From contig NZ_JQAZ01000001.1 of the NCBI RefSeq assembly GCF_001437205.1, positions 434,001 to 498,000 of the forward strand: 64,000 nt of DNA. The letters are read 5' to 3'. Origin of the DNA: Lactobacillus selangorensis (GTDB lineage Bacteria; Bacillota; Bacilli; Lactobacillales; Lactobacillaceae). The position numbers and the translations under genes are program-made. The notes under the pieces are model-generated. The model searched no databases. It saw only the letters and a list, made by a program, of their open reading frames with translations, and had not been told where the DNA came from. Positions 1-10,322 of the stretch are shown in pieces (positions within the stretch are counted from its first letter, which is position 1; every line of letters starts with the position of its first letter).

Positions 1-165
1 TTCATAAAAGGCCCGCATCGTTGCATCGGGTGTTCCAATCAATTTCTGGTAATCAGCCTTTGAAACCGATAAGCCTAATTCGTGGCCGGCTGCAATATTA
101 GCCTGCAAATATAAGTTTTCTGAGTCAAACATCAGACCATCCATATCAAAAATAACAGCTTGCAT
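1..165 (-). CDS. HAD-family phosphatase, N-terminal part only (runs off the window)
   Basis: Only the first 55 codons are inside the window. The reading begins MQAVIFDMDGLMFDSEN, which carries the DxDG motif I of the haloacid dehalogenase superfamily (nucleophile Asp near residue 8, DMDG), in the beta-phosphoglucomutase-like subgroup. The ATG overlaps the folC stop codon by one base (TAATG), so the gene is probably translationally coupled to folC. The substrate cannot be told from this fragment; the cap and motifs II-IV lie outside. A separate, complete HAD gene of the same type sits at 20833-21486. Confidence 0.85.
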   Translation of the reverse strand, partial: MQAVIFDMDGLMFDSENLYLQANIAAGHELGLSVSKADYQKLIGTPDATMRAFYE

Positions 166-1472
166 TATTGCTCCTCCTTAAAATAACGACGGACATCCGA
201 AATGAAATACAGCGACCCTGTAATCAGCAGCACATCTGAATCGCTCATCTGCTGCACAATTTGAACCAATCCCTGCGGCCACTGGTCGACAAAGTGCGTT
301 GTCGGCTTCAAATACGGCGCATAATCAGCTTCTGACGCTGCTCTGGGGTTATCTGGGACAGTTGTGACAGTCAGCTGCAAATGCTCATTCTGAAGCAGCG
401 GCAGGATCTTGTCGAGGGCTTTGTCCTTGAGTCCGGCATACAAAACAAAAAGATGCTGCTGGGCAAAGTTTTCACGGAGCACGCTTAACAACCCTTTGAT
501 GCCAGGTTCGTTATGGGCCCCATCAAGAACAATCAATGGCCGTTCGTTGACTTTTTCCAACCGGCCGGCCCAGAACGCCTTTTTCAAAGCACGGCGAATG
601 ACCTGTTCGTCTTCATCAATCTGACGGATTTTCAAAAAAACGAGGTAGGCTTCCAGCGCAACGGCGGCATTATCGACCTGATAAGCCCCGATCATCGGAA
701 TCTCGAGCCCACGAAACCGGCGTTCGTCATTTTCAAAATCAAATTGTTCGGCCCAATTCGGGAGTGTCTGGCGCTGACTGGTCTGAAAATCACGATTGAG
801 TGCATAGACTTGACTGTCACGTTCGGCAGCCTCTTTCAAAACGACGGCAGTGGCCTCATCCGGCAACTGTCCGATGACCGTTGGGTGGTGTGGCTTGATA
901 ATCCCCGCCTTTTGATGGGCGATTTTGGCCAGCGTGTCGCCTAGCATCTGCATATGGTCCATCCCGACTGTTGTAATCACTGCGACAACAGGGGTGAGAA
1001 TATTGGTCGAATCATGCAGTCCTCCGATGCCGACTTCGATTAGCGCCACATCAACGTGCTCTTGGGCAAAATAAACAAAACATAAAGCGGTGATAAATTC
1101 AAATTCAGTCACGCCAAAATCCGGCTGCTGCTTTTGAAGCTGCTCGATCGTCGTGCCAACCAGATTGGTCAATTCAAGCAGCCGATCATCTGGAATCGAT
1201 TGATGATCGATCTGAAACCGTTCGTTGAAACGGGTCAAAAACGGCGACGTAAACATGCCAGTTTTCAAGCCGCTTTCTTGAAACAGCCAGCTTAGGTCAT
1301 TGACGACCGACCCTTTGCCATTGGTTCCAGTTACATGCACAATCTGCAGCAGGTCCTGCGGATTATCCAGCGCATCCATCAGCCGTGTCATTCGCTGCAA
1401 GCGGCCATCTTTCAGCAAACGGGGCCGACTATGAATATAGGCGACTGCATCTGCATATGCCGATAACTGCAT
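165..1472 (-). CDS. folC: Bifunctional folylpolyglutamate synthase / dihydrofolate synthase
   Basis: A 435-residue protein of the Mur ligase-like FolC family. It adds glutamate to dihydropteroate and to folates, giving the polyglutamylated cofactors retained in the cytoplasm. The ATP-binding P-loop GTNGKGS is at residues 49-55, and the family motif around EVGIGGLHDSTN is near residue 150. Length is normal for the family. The ATG at 1472 follows an AAGGAAG ribosome binding site. It lies just downstream of valS on the same strand, but a strong terminator (1517-1556) separates them, so folC needs its own promoter or read-through. The following HAD gene overlaps its stop. Confidence 0.95.
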   Translation of the reverse strand: MQLSAYADAVAYIHSRPRLLKDGRLQRMTRLMDALDNPQDLLQIVHVTGTNGKGSVVNDLSWLFQESGLKTGMFTSPFLTRFNERFQIDHQSIPDDRLLELTNLVGTTIEQLQKQQPDFGVTEFEFITALCFVYFAQEHVDVALIEVGIGGLHDSTNILTPVVAVITTVGMDHMQMLGDTLAKIAHQKAGIIKPHHPTVIGQLPDEATAVVLKEAAERDSQVYALNRDFQTSQRQTLPNWAEQFDFENDERRFRGLEIPMIGAYQVDNAAVALEAYLVFLKIRQIDEDEQVIRRALKKAFWAGRLEKVNERPLIVLDGAHNEPGIKGLLSVLRENFAQQHLFVLYAGLKDKALDKILPLLQNEHLQLTVTTVPDNPRAASEADYAPYLKPTTHFVDQWPQGLVQIVQQMSDSDVLLITGSLYFISDVRRYFKEEQ

Positions 1473-1516
1473 CCAATCACTTCCTTTTGATAAGTGTCAT
1501 TGCTTTAAATCTAACA

Positions 1517-1556
1517 TAAAAAACAGTCCTGGCAAACAATATTTGCCAAGACTGTT
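1517..1556 (-). terminator. Intrinsic terminator after valS
   Basis: Read on the minus strand, the sequence forms a hairpin with arms AACAGTC-TGGCAAA and TTTGCCA-GACTGTT followed by a run of T. It lies directly behind the valS stop codon and about 45 bases before the folC start. The TTGCCA inside the 3' arm and a TGT-TAGATT further on could form a weak folC promoter (inference). Confidence 0.85.
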
Positions 1557-1564
1557 CAAAAGAA

Positions 1565-4216
1565 TTATTTGTTCTGTTGCAAAGTAGCGATTCGTTCTTG
1601 TGTCTTCTGCAGTTTATCGGCATAGTCGGAACGTTTGGCACGTACTTTGGCGACCACTTGTTCAGGCGCCTTGTCTGTAAAGCCGGCATTGCCCAGCTTC
1701 TTATCGGCTAACCCGATTTCCTGCGTATACTTATCCACATCTTTTTGCAAACGGGCAATTTCAGCATCTAAGTCGATCAATTCGGCTAATGGTACATAAA
1801 CTTCCGCACCCGTCAGCACACCAGTCATCGAGAGGGTCGGTGCCTTGATGTCACGGCCGATCTTCAATTCCTTCGGATGGACGAAACGATCGATGTAAAC
1901 TTGATTATCTGTAAAGATCTGCGCTAACTGGTCATCTTGTGTCTTGATCAGGATATCAACTGGAGTTGACAATGGTGCGTTGACTTCTTTACGGATGCCA
2001 CGAACGCTGCGAATCAATTCAATAACCGCCTTCATGGCCCGTTCTGCAGCCGGATCGTTCAATTCAGCATGGCTTTCTGGATATTTTGCAGTCATAATCG
2101 AAATGCCGGCATGCGGCATTGTTTGCCAAATTTCTTCGGTCACAAACGGCATGATCGGGTGAAGCAGCCGCATCGTCTGGTCAAGGACGTAAGCTAAGTT
2201 GTAGCGTTTATTGTCACGGGCTTCGTCGTCATCGCCATACAAAACAGCCTTGCTCATTTCGATGTACCAGTCACAGAAATCGTTCCAGATGAAGTTGTAA
2301 AGCGAACGCCCTGCTTCCCCAAATTCGAACTTATCGAAATGGTCATTAACCTCAGTCACGGTGGCATTCAAGCGACTCAAAATCCAGCGATCGGACATGT
2401 CAAGTTTGTCACGATTCGGCAAATGATCCGGGATAGCTGTATCTTCAAGGTTCATGATGACAAAGCGGCTCGCATTCCAAATCTTGTTGACGAAGTTCCA
2501 AGCAGAACCCATCTTTTCATAACTGAACCGAATATCTTGTCCAGGTGTCGAGCCATTTGTCAGGAACCAGCGAAGCGAGTCAGCCCCATATTTCTTGATG
2601 ACATCCATCGGGTCGATCCCGTTGCCAAGCGACTTGCTCATCTTGCGACCCTGTTCGTCACGAATCAAGCCATGCAAGAGCACATGGTGGAACGGCCGCT
2701 TGCCAGTAAATTCAAGGCTTTGGAAGATCATCCGGGATACCCAGAAGAAGATGATATCGTAGCCGGTTACCAACGTGTTCGTTGGGAAGTAACGCTTGTA
2801 ATCGGCTGAATTTTCATCGGGCCAGCCTAACGACGAAAATGGCCATAAGGCACTTGAGAACCATGTATCGAGCACGTCAGGATCTTGTTCCCAGTTTTCA
2901 GCATCCTCAGGTTCCTCCATCCCGACATAAGTTTCGCCAGTCTTCTTGTTGTACCAAGCTGGAATCTGATGTCCCCACCATAATTGACGGGAGATAACCC
3001 AATCATGGGCATTATCCATCCATTGTTCAAAGGTCTTTTCAAACCGTTCTGGGATGAAATCAACTTTGTTGTCGGGATCCTTCTGATTCTTCAGTGCCAT
3101 TTCAGCCAGCGGTTTCATCTTGACGAACCACTGTGTGGACAGGCGTGGTTCAACTTGAACCCCAGTCCGTTCGGAATGACCGACACTATGGGTAATTGGT
3201 TCAACATTGAGCAGGAAGCCTTGATCCTTCAAATCTTGAACAATCTGCTTCCGAGCTTCAAAACGATCCATGCCGGCGTACTTGCCGGCTTTATCATTCA
3301 TAGTTGCATCATCGTTCATGATATTGATGCGTGGCAGGTCATGCCGATTGCCGACCGCAAAATCGTTCGGGTCATGCGCCGGTGTAATCTTAACAGCACC
3401 GGTCCCATACTTCGGATCAACGTAATGATCTTCGATGATTGGAATTTCACGATCAAACATCGGTAAAATAACCTTCTTGCCGACCAAATCCTTGTAACGT
3501 TCATCACCAGGATAAACGGCAATCGCAGTATCGCCGGGCATCGTTTCCGGCCGTGTAGTGGCAATTTCAATGTCGCCCGACCCATCCGCTAACGGATAGC
3601 GAACGTGGTACAAAGCCCCTTCATCGTCTTCATGGATAACTTCGATGTCGGACAAGGCTGTTCGTGCCTGCGGGTCCCAGTTGATAATGTATTCACCACG
3701 ATAAATCAACCCTTTTTCGTACATTTTGACGAAAACGGTCCGTACGGCTTTGTTCAAGCCCTTATCCAACGTAAAGCGTTCCCGTGAGTAGTCCAGCGAC
3801 AAGCCCATTTTGGCCCACTGTGCATGGATCACATCGGCATATTCATCTTTCCATTCCCAAACGGTGTCGACAAACTTTTTGCGCCCTAAATCATAACGGG
3901 AAATTCCTTTTTCACGTAAACGGGCTTCCACTTTAGCCTGTGTGGCGATTCCGGCATGGTCCATGCCAGGCACCCAAAGTGTATCGTAGCCCTGCATCCG
4001 TTTGCGCCGGATCAATTCATCCTGCAAAGTGGTATCCCAAGCATGACCTAAATGCAATTTACCAGTGACATTCGGCGGCGGCAAAACAATTGAATACGGT
4101 TTTGCGGACGGATCGCCGCTCGCCTTGAACAGGTCCTCTTGCAGCCATTTGTCATAACGGCCAGCTTCGACTTCCTGCGGATTATACTTCGTGGACATTT
4201 CCTTTTTAGCTGTCAT
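1565..4216 (-). CDS. valS: Valyl-tRNA synthetase
   Basis: An 883-residue class I aminoacyl-tRNA synthetase that charges tRNA-Val. The HIGH-type motif HLGH is at residues 55-58 after PPPNVTGK, and the KMSKS loop is near residue 530. The C-terminal end has the coiled-coil arm typical of ValRS ([17 protein letters not shown]). The ATG at 4216 is preferred because it has AGAGGAG seven bases upstream; a second ATG six codons later has poor spacing. Expression is expected to be controlled by the T-box leader immediately upstream, which senses uncharged tRNA-Val. Confidence 0.98.
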   Translation of the reverse strand: MTAKKEMSTKYNPQEVEAGRYDKWLQEDLFKASGDPSAKPYSIVLPPPNVTGKLHLGHAWDTTLQDELIRRKRMQGYDTLWVPGMDHAGIATQAKVEARLREKGISRYDLGRKKFVDTVWEWKDEYADVIHAQWAKMGLSLDYSRERFTLDKGLNKAVRTVFVKMYEKGLIYRGEYIINWDPQARTALSDIEVIHEDDEGALYHVRYPLADGSGDIEIATTRPETMPGDTAIAVYPGDERYKDLVGKKVILPMFDREIPIIEDHYVDPKYGTGAVKITPAHDPNDFAVGNRHDLPRINIMNDDATMNDKAGKYAGMDRFEARKQIVQDLKDQGFLLNVEPITHSVGHSERTGVQVEPRLSTQWFVKMKPLAEMALKNQKDPDNKVDFIPERFEKTFEQWMDNAHDWVISRQLWWGHQIPAWYNKKTGETYVGMEEPEDAENWEQDPDVLDTWFSSALWPFSSLGWPDENSADYKRYFPTNTLVTGYDIIFFWVSRMIFQSLEFTGKRPFHHVLLHGLIRDEQGRKMSKSLGNGIDPMDVIKKYGADSLRWFLTNGSTPGQDIRFSYEKMGSAWNFVNKIWNASRFVIMNLEDTAIPDHLPNRDKLDMSDRWILSRLNATVTEVNDHFDKFEFGEAGRSLYNFIWNDFCDWYIEMSKAVLYGDDDEARDNKRYNLAYVLDQTMRLLHPIMPFVTEEIWQTMPHAGISIMTAKYPESHAELNDPAAERAMKAVIELIRSVRGIRKEVNAPLSTPVDILIKTQDDQLAQIFTDNQVYIDRFVHPKELKIGRDIKAPTLSMTGVLTGAEVYVPLAELIDLDAEIARLQKDVDKYTQEIGLADKKLGNAGFTDKAPEQVVAKVRAKRSDYADKLQKTQERIATLQQNK

Positions 4217-4243
4217 AGCTTCACTCCTCTACTTTTCAAACCA

Positions 4244-4490
4244 ATCAAAAAAGCATTCATCCTAACACATCGTTAGGACGAATGCTTCCACTCGCGGTAC
4301 CACCTAAATTGAGCCATGATTAAATGACTCCACTTCATTTCGGGTTAACGAACCTTGTCCGGCCGTTCCTACTCTGTTCAGAATGGCAGCTCACAAGCTA
4401 CCTCATCAGGACAACCGGAAAATGTTTCAGCCACGCATTTTCTTTCTAAACGGTGCGGTCTGATGAGCTCTTGATCAATGCATTACCTGC
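4244..4490 (-). promoter_or_regulatory. T-box riboswitch of valS (tRNA-Val)
   Basis: On the minus strand the leader holds the conserved T-box core GGTGGTACCGCG near 4290-4307, whose TGGT bulge can pair with the acceptor end of an uncharged tRNA with A73. It is followed by a terminator hairpin with arms GCATTCGTCCTAAC and GTTAGGATGAATGC and then T6 (4244-4287). Near the 5' end, CTCATCAG (4460-4467) pairs with CTGATGAG (4402-4409). The triplet at 4410-4412 next to this stem reads GTC, a valine codon, and is the best candidate for the specifier. The gene downstream agrees with that assignment. Confidence 0.93.
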
Positions 4491-4519
4491 ATTTTAATCT
4501 ATTTCAACTCTTTCGTCAA
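4491..4519 (-). promoter_or_regulatory. Promoter of the valS T-box transcript
   Basis: The minus strand shows TTGACG (4514-4519), a 17-base spacer and TAAAAT (4491-4496), placed just before the T-box leader and just behind the thiI stop codon. Confidence 0.7.
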
Positions 4520-4535
4520 TAATGCCGACCACGTC

Positions 4536-5759
4536 TTAAAGCAGTTCAGCGATAACATCCTGATCTGTGTTCAGGAAGTGATCAGTCGACTTGATCTCAC
4601 TGATCTTAATGCCGTCAAGCGAGCGTTGAATTAAGCCATCCACGTCATCCATCCGATCTTCGTAATAACGAGCCCGATCTAAACGGGGATGTGTCTTCGG
4701 AGCCGGCGGTGCAAAAATCGTGCAGCAATCTTCAAACGGCATGATCGACAAATCATACGTATCGATATCTTTGGCATGCTGAATGATTTCAGTTTTATCC
4801 ATCGTGACCACTGGCCGAATGATTGGTGTCGTTGTGACGTCGTTGATGGCCACCATACTTTCCAGCGTCTGCGAAGCCACTTGTCCAACTGCTTCGCCGT
4901 TAATGATGGCCAAGCCATGCCGCATTACACGGATTTTGTCGGTCAGCTGCAGCATAAAGCGCCGCTGAACCGTCATCAAATAGCCTTCTGGCACATCATG
5001 CTTGACTTGTTCCTGAATTTCAGTAAAAGGAACTTGAATAAAGGTAATCTTGCCAACATAAGGTGCTAATTTTGCCGTCAGTTCTTTGGCCTTATTCAAG
5101 GCATTGTCACTGGTATACGGCGGGCTGAAGAAATGAACCATTTCGATATCGATGCCCCGTTTCATGGCCAGATAACCAGCCACAGGCGAATCAATCCCGC
5201 CAGAGAGCATCAGCATCCCCTTGCCAGCTGTTCCGACTGGCAGACCGCCGGCACCCTTGATCTTCTGATTCATCAAGTAAATACCGTCCCGACGCACTTC
5301 GACACGGAGCGTGATGTCAGGATGTTTCATTTTAACCGTCAGATTAGGAAAATGGTCTAAGACCCAGTCGCCCAAATCGAGGTTCATTTGATTCGTATCG
5401 AGTTCAAAGTGATGGTCGGAACGACGGGTTTCGATCTTGAACGTTTTTGGTTCGTCGCCGGCAATATCCGCCATGATTTTGGTCGTCATATCATGTACGG
5501 CATCCATATTCTTAGCGACTTTAACAGTTGGTGAATAGTTTTCGATTCCAAAAACTTCATGGAGCCGGCCCATAACTGCTTTGCCATCATCGCCGTTTAA
5601 AACGATGTGCATCCGATCCTGTTTAGGATGAATGCGCAGCTGATCGAAGCCATGCAGCGCTTTGGTGACGTTGCCGTTTAAACGACCGATGAATTCACGC
5701 CGGTTCTTACCCTTGGTCGATAATTCGCCGTAGCGAACCATGATTTCAGTATATTGCAT
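4536..5759 (-). CDS. thiI: tRNA 4-thiouridine sulfurtransferase ThiI
   Basis: A 407-residue protein that adenylates U8 of tRNA and transfers sulfur to make 4-thiouridine; in many bacteria it also supplies sulfur for thiamine. An N-terminal ferredoxin-like and THUMP region is followed by the PP-loop [11 protein letters not shown] near residue 186. No C-terminal rhodanese domain is present, as is usual in Firmicutes. The cysteine desulfurase gene directly upstream, 18 bases away, is the expected sulfur donor, so the two form a functional pair. ATG at 5759 follows AAAGGA. Confidence 0.96.
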   Translation of the reverse strand: MQYTEIMVRYGELSTKGKNRREFIGRLNGNVTKALHGFDQLRIHPKQDRMHIVLNGDDGKAVMGRLHEVFGIENYSPTVKVAKNMDAVHDMTTKIMADIAGDEPKTFKIETRRSDHHFELDTNQMNLDLGDWVLDHFPNLTVKMKHPDITLRVEVRRDGIYLMNQKIKGAGGLPVGTAGKGMLMLSGGIDSPVAGYLAMKRGIDIEMVHFFSPPYTSDNALNKAKELTAKLAPYVGKITFIQVPFTEIQEQVKHDVPEGYLMTVQRRFMLQLTDKIRVMRHGLAIINGEAVGQVASQTLESMVAINDVTTTPIIRPVVTMDKTEIIQHAKDIDTYDLSIMPFEDCCTIFAPPAPKTHPRLDRARYYEDRMDDVDGLIQRSLDGIKISEIKSTDHFLNTDQDVIAELL

Positions 5760-5777
5760 GGATGAGTCCTTTCTTTA

Positions 5778-6926
5778 TTAAGAATTGATTTTTTCGAAAC
5801 GCTGATAAATTTGGTCAAAGGCCTGGTTGAATTTTTCAGCTTCGGCCATGGTGTTGTTTTCATCGAGACTGACCCGTACGGCACTCGTCGCAATTCCATC
5901 CGGCACATGCATCGAAGCTAATGTGTTCGATTCGGTCCCGTCCTTGGAGGAGCAGGCACTCGTTGTCGACATATAAATATCATATTTTTCAAAAGCATGC
6001 ACGATTGTTTCACCCCGCACACCGGCAATCGCAAAGCACAAAATGTGCGGTGCAAAATCCGGTGTCAACTGTGAAAACATCGTGACCTTTGGAAAGTGAC
6101 TGACATGGTCAAAAATCGCTTTACGAATGGCTTGTTCATTGGCCACTTTCTGATCTTCATCGGTCAGCAGTAACCGCAGTGCCTTGGCCATCCCAGCAAT
6201 CGCAGGCACATTTTCAGTCCCGCTGCGCATATTATTTTCCTGGCCGCCGCCGGTCATCAATGGGGCTAAATGTTTGCCTCGTTTGGCATAGATAAACCCA
6301 ATTCCACGTGGTGCATGAAATTTATGACCGGAGAAAGTGGCAAAGTCGACACGGGGATTAAAGATAGTCGTTTCGATTCCTTTACCGATTCCCTGAACGG
6401 CATCGACATGAAAGTGAATCGATGGATAATCTTTCAGAACATCGGCAATCGCATCGATCGGCTGCATACTGCCGATTTCATTGTTGACGGCCATGACTGA
6501 CACCAAAATTGTATCGGAGCGAATGGCATCTTTAACGTCCTGAGCGGATACAAAGCCACGTGAATCAACAGGCAGATATGTGACTTCATAGCCTAACGCT
6601 TCCAGCTGCTTCATGGAATTCAAAATGGCCGGATGTTCGATGCTGCTCGTAATAATATGCTTGCCGAATTCACGCTTTTCAATTGCGGTTCCTTTGACGA
6701 CCCAGTTGTCGCCTTCAGTACCGCCGCTAGTAAAGTAGATTTCATCGGAATCAACATGGAGTAAATCGGCAATCTGCTGCCGGGACTGCTGCAGCACGTT
6801 ATTGGCGTGTTCGCCGACCGCATGCAAACTGGACGGATTGCCGAAAAAGTTTTCGCTTACCTTTTGATAAGTGTCTAATACTGCTGGTGCGGCTTTAGTC
6901 GTCGCACTATTATCAAAATAAATCAT
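5778..6926 (-). CDS. Cysteine desulfurase (NifS/IscS family), partner of ThiI
   Basis: A 382-residue PLP enzyme that takes sulfur from cysteine as a persulfide. The PLP lysine is in FSGHKFHAPRG near residue 204, and the catalytic cysteine is in STTSACSSK near residue 325. A short active-site loop and the location before thiI match the NifZ-type desulfurases of Firmicutes that serve 4-thiouridine formation. The ATG at 6926 has AAGGAG upstream. thiI follows after 18 bases, so the pair is probably one transcript. Confidence 0.94.
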   Translation of the reverse strand: MIYFDNSATTKAAPAVLDTYQKVSENFFGNPSSLHAVGEHANNVLQQSRQQIADLLHVDSDEIYFTSGGTEGDNWVVKGTAIEKREFGKHIITSSIEHPAILNSMKQLEALGYEVTYLPVDSRGFVSAQDVKDAIRSDTILVSVMAVNNEIGSMQPIDAIADVLKDYPSIHFHVDAVQGIGKGIETTIFNPRVDFATFSGHKFHAPRGIGFIYAKRGKHLAPLMTGGGQENNMRSGTENVPAIAGMAKALRLLLTDEDQKVANEQAIRKAIFDHVSHFPKVTMFSQLTPDFAPHILCFAIAGVRGETIVHAFEKYDIYMSTTSACSSKDGTESNTLASMHVPDGIATSAVRVSLDENNTMAEAEKFNQAFDQIYQRFEKINS

Positions 6927-7048
6927 CTTGCTCCTTCTTTATCTTAAAAATCATTTTTAAATGATTGCTGGCAAAAATCTTTCCTATTATAACAAATCTC
7001 ATCGCTAAGAACAAAACTTTTTCTGATTTTAAGTAAGTAATTTACTGC

Positions 7049-7082
7049 AAATAAAAAACCGGGAAAGATTTCCTGGTTTTCA
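7049..7082 (-). terminator. Terminator after ezrA
   Basis: Minus-strand hairpin AACCAGGAAA / TTTCCCGGTT followed by T6, placed 5 bases behind the ezrA stop. Confidence 0.8.
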
Positions 7083-7085
7083 AGC

Positions 7086-8798
7086 CTAAAACAAATCGGC
7101 TTGTTTCTGATCGTAATAATTTTGTTCGACCTTTTTATAGGCCCCTGGTTCGACTTTATTCAAAGCCGTGGCAATCGTATCGACCGCCTGTTTATATTCA
7201 TATTTCTGATCGAAAAGCTGGTGGGTTTGGGTAACGGCAGCTTCGACATCGGGATGGCTGTGGCGATAGCGATTGGCATATTGAAGCAGCTGCTCGGTCA
7301 GCAGCGCACTGTCAATCAAATCATTCGTTTCCTGCTTCAGCTTATTGATATCCTGTTGTGTCAGAATCAGCTGTTTGGAAATATCATCCAGATTGATCTT
7401 TACCTGATTGAGATCGTTGCCGAGTTTTTTGATTTCATCGGAAACGACGAAGAAGAAGTCGAGATAATCCTTCGGCAAGCCTGGCAGCCGTAATTCTTCG
7501 ACCTCACGTTTAATGGTGCGCATGTCCGAAACAAACTGCTGCAGGCTGTTTTGGGCAACTTGCTCGCCTTTATGTAAACCGGCGACATTTTTATGAATGG
7601 CCTGCTGTTTCTTTTCGATTTCCGTCAATTGCTTGGCAAAATCCTGAAATTCCGTATTCACAACGGAATAAACAGCCGTCTGATCGGCAATCTTCTGCAG
7701 ATCAGCTTCATAATTATTATTTAGCTGATCAATCTGATCTTTTAAGGCAATCGATTGACTCAACTCATCATGCGTCAAATCGTAGCTCTGGGTCAAATGA
7801 TTCAGTTCGGCCTGCAATTCCCGATTCTGTTTATCAGCATGTTTGATAAAGGCTGATAAATCATCTTCTTTTTGTTCAACCGCTTGCCGAGCATCGATTT
7901 CCTGTTCCATGACGGCATATAAAGAATCAATCTGACTTTCCATCTCTTTATTGTCGCTGTCGACAGCATCGCACTGCAATTTGGCCACTTTTGTGGTCGT
8001 CGTCGCAATCTGCTGTTTCAAGGCCGCAATTTCAGCATCCAGATCCCGATCCAAGAAATTGAAATGTGCCTTTTGCATTTTCACATTCGTCTGTTCGATT
8101 TCAGTAATCTGCGCCGGAAATTCATTGGCTAACTCGTTATAACGGGGCGGGATTCGTTTCATCTGGTCTTGCAGGACCGCTGTTTCGGTTTCAAGCTTGC
8201 TTAACACATTAGCGGCCCCCTCTTGGTCACCGCTATTGGCTAATTGCTTGGCCTTGTCATGATCCTTTTCCAAAACATCGAGCTGATCTTTCAGCGCTTG
8301 TTCAGCCGGTCCATATGAGAAATTCTTCGTCAGCAGGTGCTTGCGCAGCTCCTGATAAATCCCCTCGAGCTTCTGGATCTCATCCTGATTGGCCTTGGCA
8401 TTGGCAGCAATATCTTTCAGTGCTGAACCAATATCATCCAAATCAGCCTGGGTATTTTCTAAGGTTTCTGTAGCTTCTTTCAGCAAGCGGTGGGTTTTGA
8501 TGAACTGATACTTATCGTTGGCAGCGGCTGCTTCATCCAGATTTTCATTCAAAGCGCCGATTTTTTCCTTCGTCAAACGGTCATATTCGCCTGACCACTT
8601 GGTAAAGGTCTTCAGGCTCGCCCCGCTCAATTGCTGCGCACGCAAATTGCCAATTTCAGTTGCCACTGGTGATTTGGTCAGTTTCTCTTTTGCTTGGTTT
8701 AACTGTACGATCCGATTGGTATTCGTACGCTGGTAGAAAATTGCTCCTAAATAGATTGCCACCACCACAATAACAATCGCTATGAGCACATACATCAT
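7086..8798 (-). CDS. ezrA: Septation ring formation regulator EzrA
   Basis: About 570 residues with one N-terminal membrane segment (roughly residues 4-20, MYVLIAIVIVVVAIYLGAIF) followed by an almost uninterrupted coiled coil rich in Gln, Asp, Lys and Leu. This is the EzrA architecture: a membrane-anchored spectrin-like protein that restrains FtsZ polymerisation and links the Z ring to wall synthesis. The ATG at 8798 is chosen over an in-frame GTG at 8807, since family members begin right at the membrane helix; the GTG cannot be excluded. Divergently transcribed from the sulfoxide reductase gene; followed by a terminator. Confidence 0.94.
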   Translation of the reverse strand: MMYVLIAIVIVVVAIYLGAIFYQRTNTNRIVQLNQAKEKLTKSPVATEIGNLRAQQLSGASLKTFTKWSGEYDRLTKEKIGALNENLDEAAAANDKYQFIKTHRLLKEATETLENTQADLDDIGSALKDIAANAKANQDEIQKLEGIYQELRKHLLTKNFSYGPAEQALKDQLDVLEKDHDKAKQLANSGDQEGAANVLSKLETETAVLQDQMKRIPPRYNELANEFPAQITEIEQTNVKMQKAHFNFLDRDLDAEIAALKQQIATTTTKVAKLQCDAVDSDNKEMESQIDSLYAVMEQEIDARQAVEQKEDDLSAFIKHADKQNRELQAELNHLTQSYDLTHDELSQSIALKDQIDQLNNNYEADLQKIADQTAVYSVVNTEFQDFAKQLTEIEKKQQAIHKNVAGLHKGEQVAQNSLQQFVSDMRTIKREVEELRLPGLPKDYLDFFFVVSDEIKKLGNDLNQVKINLDDISKQLILTQQDINKLKQETNDLIDSALLTEQLLQYANRYRHSHPDVEAAVTQTHQLFDQKYEYKQAVDTIATALNKVEPGAYKKVEQNYYDQKQADLF

Positions 8799-8838
8799 AG
8801 CTTCCACACCCTTTGTCCAAAACTTTTCGATTTTTGTC

Positions 8839-8881
8839 TTGCTAATTTGTGTAAATCATCATAGAATCTAATCAAATTATA
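8839..8881. promoter_or_regulatory. Divergent promoters between ezrA and the sulfoxide reductase gene
   Basis: On the plus strand TTGCTA (8839-8844), 17 bases, TAGAAT (8862-8867) points toward the sulfoxide reductase gene. On the minus strand an extended -10, TGCTATAAT (core 8876-8881), points toward ezrA. The two overlap back to back. Confidence 0.55.
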
Positions 8882-8951
8882 GCATGAAATCGGTTTGTTT
8901 CCGTCGTTTTCCTGTAATTTCCCTATTTTAGATTGGAAGTGTCGTCAAATC

Positions 8952-9431
8952 ATGTCCACAGTCCCGCTTTTTGTACAGCAATTGACCGCCCTTTTAGACG
9001 GTGAAACCAATAACGTCACGAATTTGTCTAATGCAGCGGCGTTATTGATGCAGACCCAATCGGATTTGAATTGGGTCGGTTTTTATGTTTACACGCCTGC
9101 TGACCAGCTGCTCCATCTCGGTCCGTTCCAAGGCAAAGTCGCCTGCACCCAGATTCAGCCGTCAAAGGGGGTCGTTGGCACAGCATACGCACAGGATCAA
9201 CTGCAACTGATCCCCAATGTCCATGAATTTGCTGGTCATATTGCTTGCGATGCTGCCAGCCAGTCGGAGCTGGTCGTTCCGATTCACGTCCAGGAAACTT
9301 TAGTCGGCGTCCTCGACCTCGATTCGCCAACACTGGAACGGTTCACCACATCTGATGCGACCGCCATGCAGCAGTTTGTCCAGGCCCTTGAAAAGCATCT
9401 TGACTTGACCCCTCAAGCTACGTTATACTAG
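8952..9431 (+). CDS. Free methionine-(R)-sulfoxide reductase (GAF-domain, YebR-like)
   Basis: A 159-residue single GAF-domain protein that reduces free methionine-R-sulfoxide. Family motifs are LNWVGFYV (residues 39-46), GPFQGKVAC with Cys65, and HIACDAASQSE with Cys99, the expected catalytic cysteine. The third cysteine found in E. coli-type enzymes (GVCGTA) is replaced by valine here (GVVGTA, residue 75). ATG 8952 is chosen because the family starts there; an upstream in-frame start at 8895 adds a non-conserved stretch. The stop codon overlaps the rpsD promoter -10 element. Confidence 0.88.
   Translation: MSTVPLFVQQLTALLDGETNNVTNLSNAAALLMQTQSDLNWVGFYVYTPADQLLHLGPFQGKVACTQIQPSKGVVGTAYAQDQLQLIPNVHEFAGHIACDAASQSELVVPIHVQETLVGVLDLDSPTLERFTTSDATAMQQFVQALEKHLDLTPQATLY
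9400..9429 (+). promoter_or_regulatory. rpsD promoter
   Basis: TTGACT (9400-9405), 18 bases, TATACT (9424-9429), lying inside the last codons of the preceding gene and directly before the structured leader. Confidence 0.65.
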
Positions 9432-9438
9432 CCATTGT

Positions 9439-9574
9439 GTAAAATAATGCAGCAGTAAGCGGTACAGCCGTCAACAGTTCGGCACCTATCGTTCGATTGT
9501 GTAACCCTACGGCTGCTAGGGCGAAGATCGTAAGTCGAAATGAACGAGTATTAAACTTACAGTGATTATTTTAC
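9439..9574 (+). ncRNA. Ribosomal protein S4 leader (autoregulatory 5' UTR of rpsD)
   Basis: The region before rpsD folds into a long closed structure. GTAAAATAAT (9439-9448) is exactly complementary to ATTATTTTAC (9565-9574), forming the outer stem. Inside, CAGCCGT (9465-9471) pairs with ACGGCTG (9509-9515). A leader of this kind, bound by S4 to repress its own translation, is known from Firmicutes rpsD genes. The position and size fit; the identity of the binding site is inferred. Confidence 0.8.
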
Positions 9575-9609
9575 TCCAATCAAAAAAATTCATTGGAGGA
9601 ATTCGATTT

Positions 9610-10224
9610 ATGTCACGTTATACAGGTCCACGCTGGAAACAAAGCCGGCGTTTAGGTATCTCCTTATCTGGTACAGGTAAAGAATTAGCTCGTCGTCCAT
9701 ATGCTCCTGGCGATCACGGTCCCAACAGCGGCCGTCGTAAGATTTCTGAATACGGTACACAGTTGCGTGAAAAGCAGAAGTTACGTTGGATGTACGGTTT
9801 AAACGAACGTCAATTCCGTAACCTCTTCGTTCGCGCCGGTAAAATCAAGGAAGGTTTGCATGGGGTTAACTTCATGATCTTGCTTGAAACTCGCTTAGAT
9901 AACTTAGTTTATCGTTTAGGCTTAGCAACAACTCGTCCGCAGGCTCGTCAATTAGTCAACCATGGCCACATTTTGGTCGATGGCAAACGCGTTGACATTC
10001 CTTCTTACGAAGTTAGTGTTGGCCAAGTGATTTCCGTTCGTGAAAAGTCCAAGGACATGGTCATCATCAAGAACGCGGTTGAAAGCACCGTTGCACGTCC
10101 TGCTTTCGTCAGCTTTGATTCCGACAAGTTAAGTGGTTCCTTAGTTCGTTTACCACAACGTGAAGAACTCGAACCAGATGTTGATGAATCATTAGTTGTT
10201 GAATACTACAACCAGATTCTCTAA
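9610..10224 (+). CDS. rpsD: 30S ribosomal protein S4
   Basis: A 204-residue small-subunit protein that binds 16S rRNA early in assembly. It starts [21 protein letters not shown], with the C-terminal S4 RNA-binding fold ([21 protein letters not shown]) near residues 95-115. This is the cysteine-free form without the zinc-binding N terminus. The ATG at 9610 has GGAGGA upstream; an in-frame TTG further upstream falls within the leader and is not used. Single-gene transcript, ended by the terminator at 10239-10267. Confidence 0.98.
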   Translation: MSRYTGPRWKQSRRLGISLSGTGKELARRPYAPGDHGPNSGRRKISEYGTQLREKQKLRWMYGLNERQFRNLFVRAGKIKEGLHGVNFMILLETRLDNLVYRLGLATTRPQARQLVNHGHILVDGKRVDIPSYEVSVGQVISVREKSKDMVIIKNAVESTVARPAFVSFDSDKLSGSLVRLPQREELEPDVDESLVVEYYNQIL

Positions 10225-10238
10225 TCAGCAAACTGAAA

Positions 10239-10267
10239 AGAACGATCTTCGGACCGTTCTTTTTTTG
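10239..10267 (+). terminator. rpsD terminator
   Basis: Hairpin AGAACG / CGTTCT closed over atcttcggac and followed by T8. Confidence 0.85.
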
Positions 10268-10322
10268 TGCCCTTTTCCAAATCAGGCATGCTATAATGGG
10301 TTTTTAAAAGGAGGCACTTTCC

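Noticed and set aside
513-944. Plus-strand open frame of 143 codons opposite folC
   Set aside because: Shadow of the folC coding sequence; no binding site or recognisable motif.
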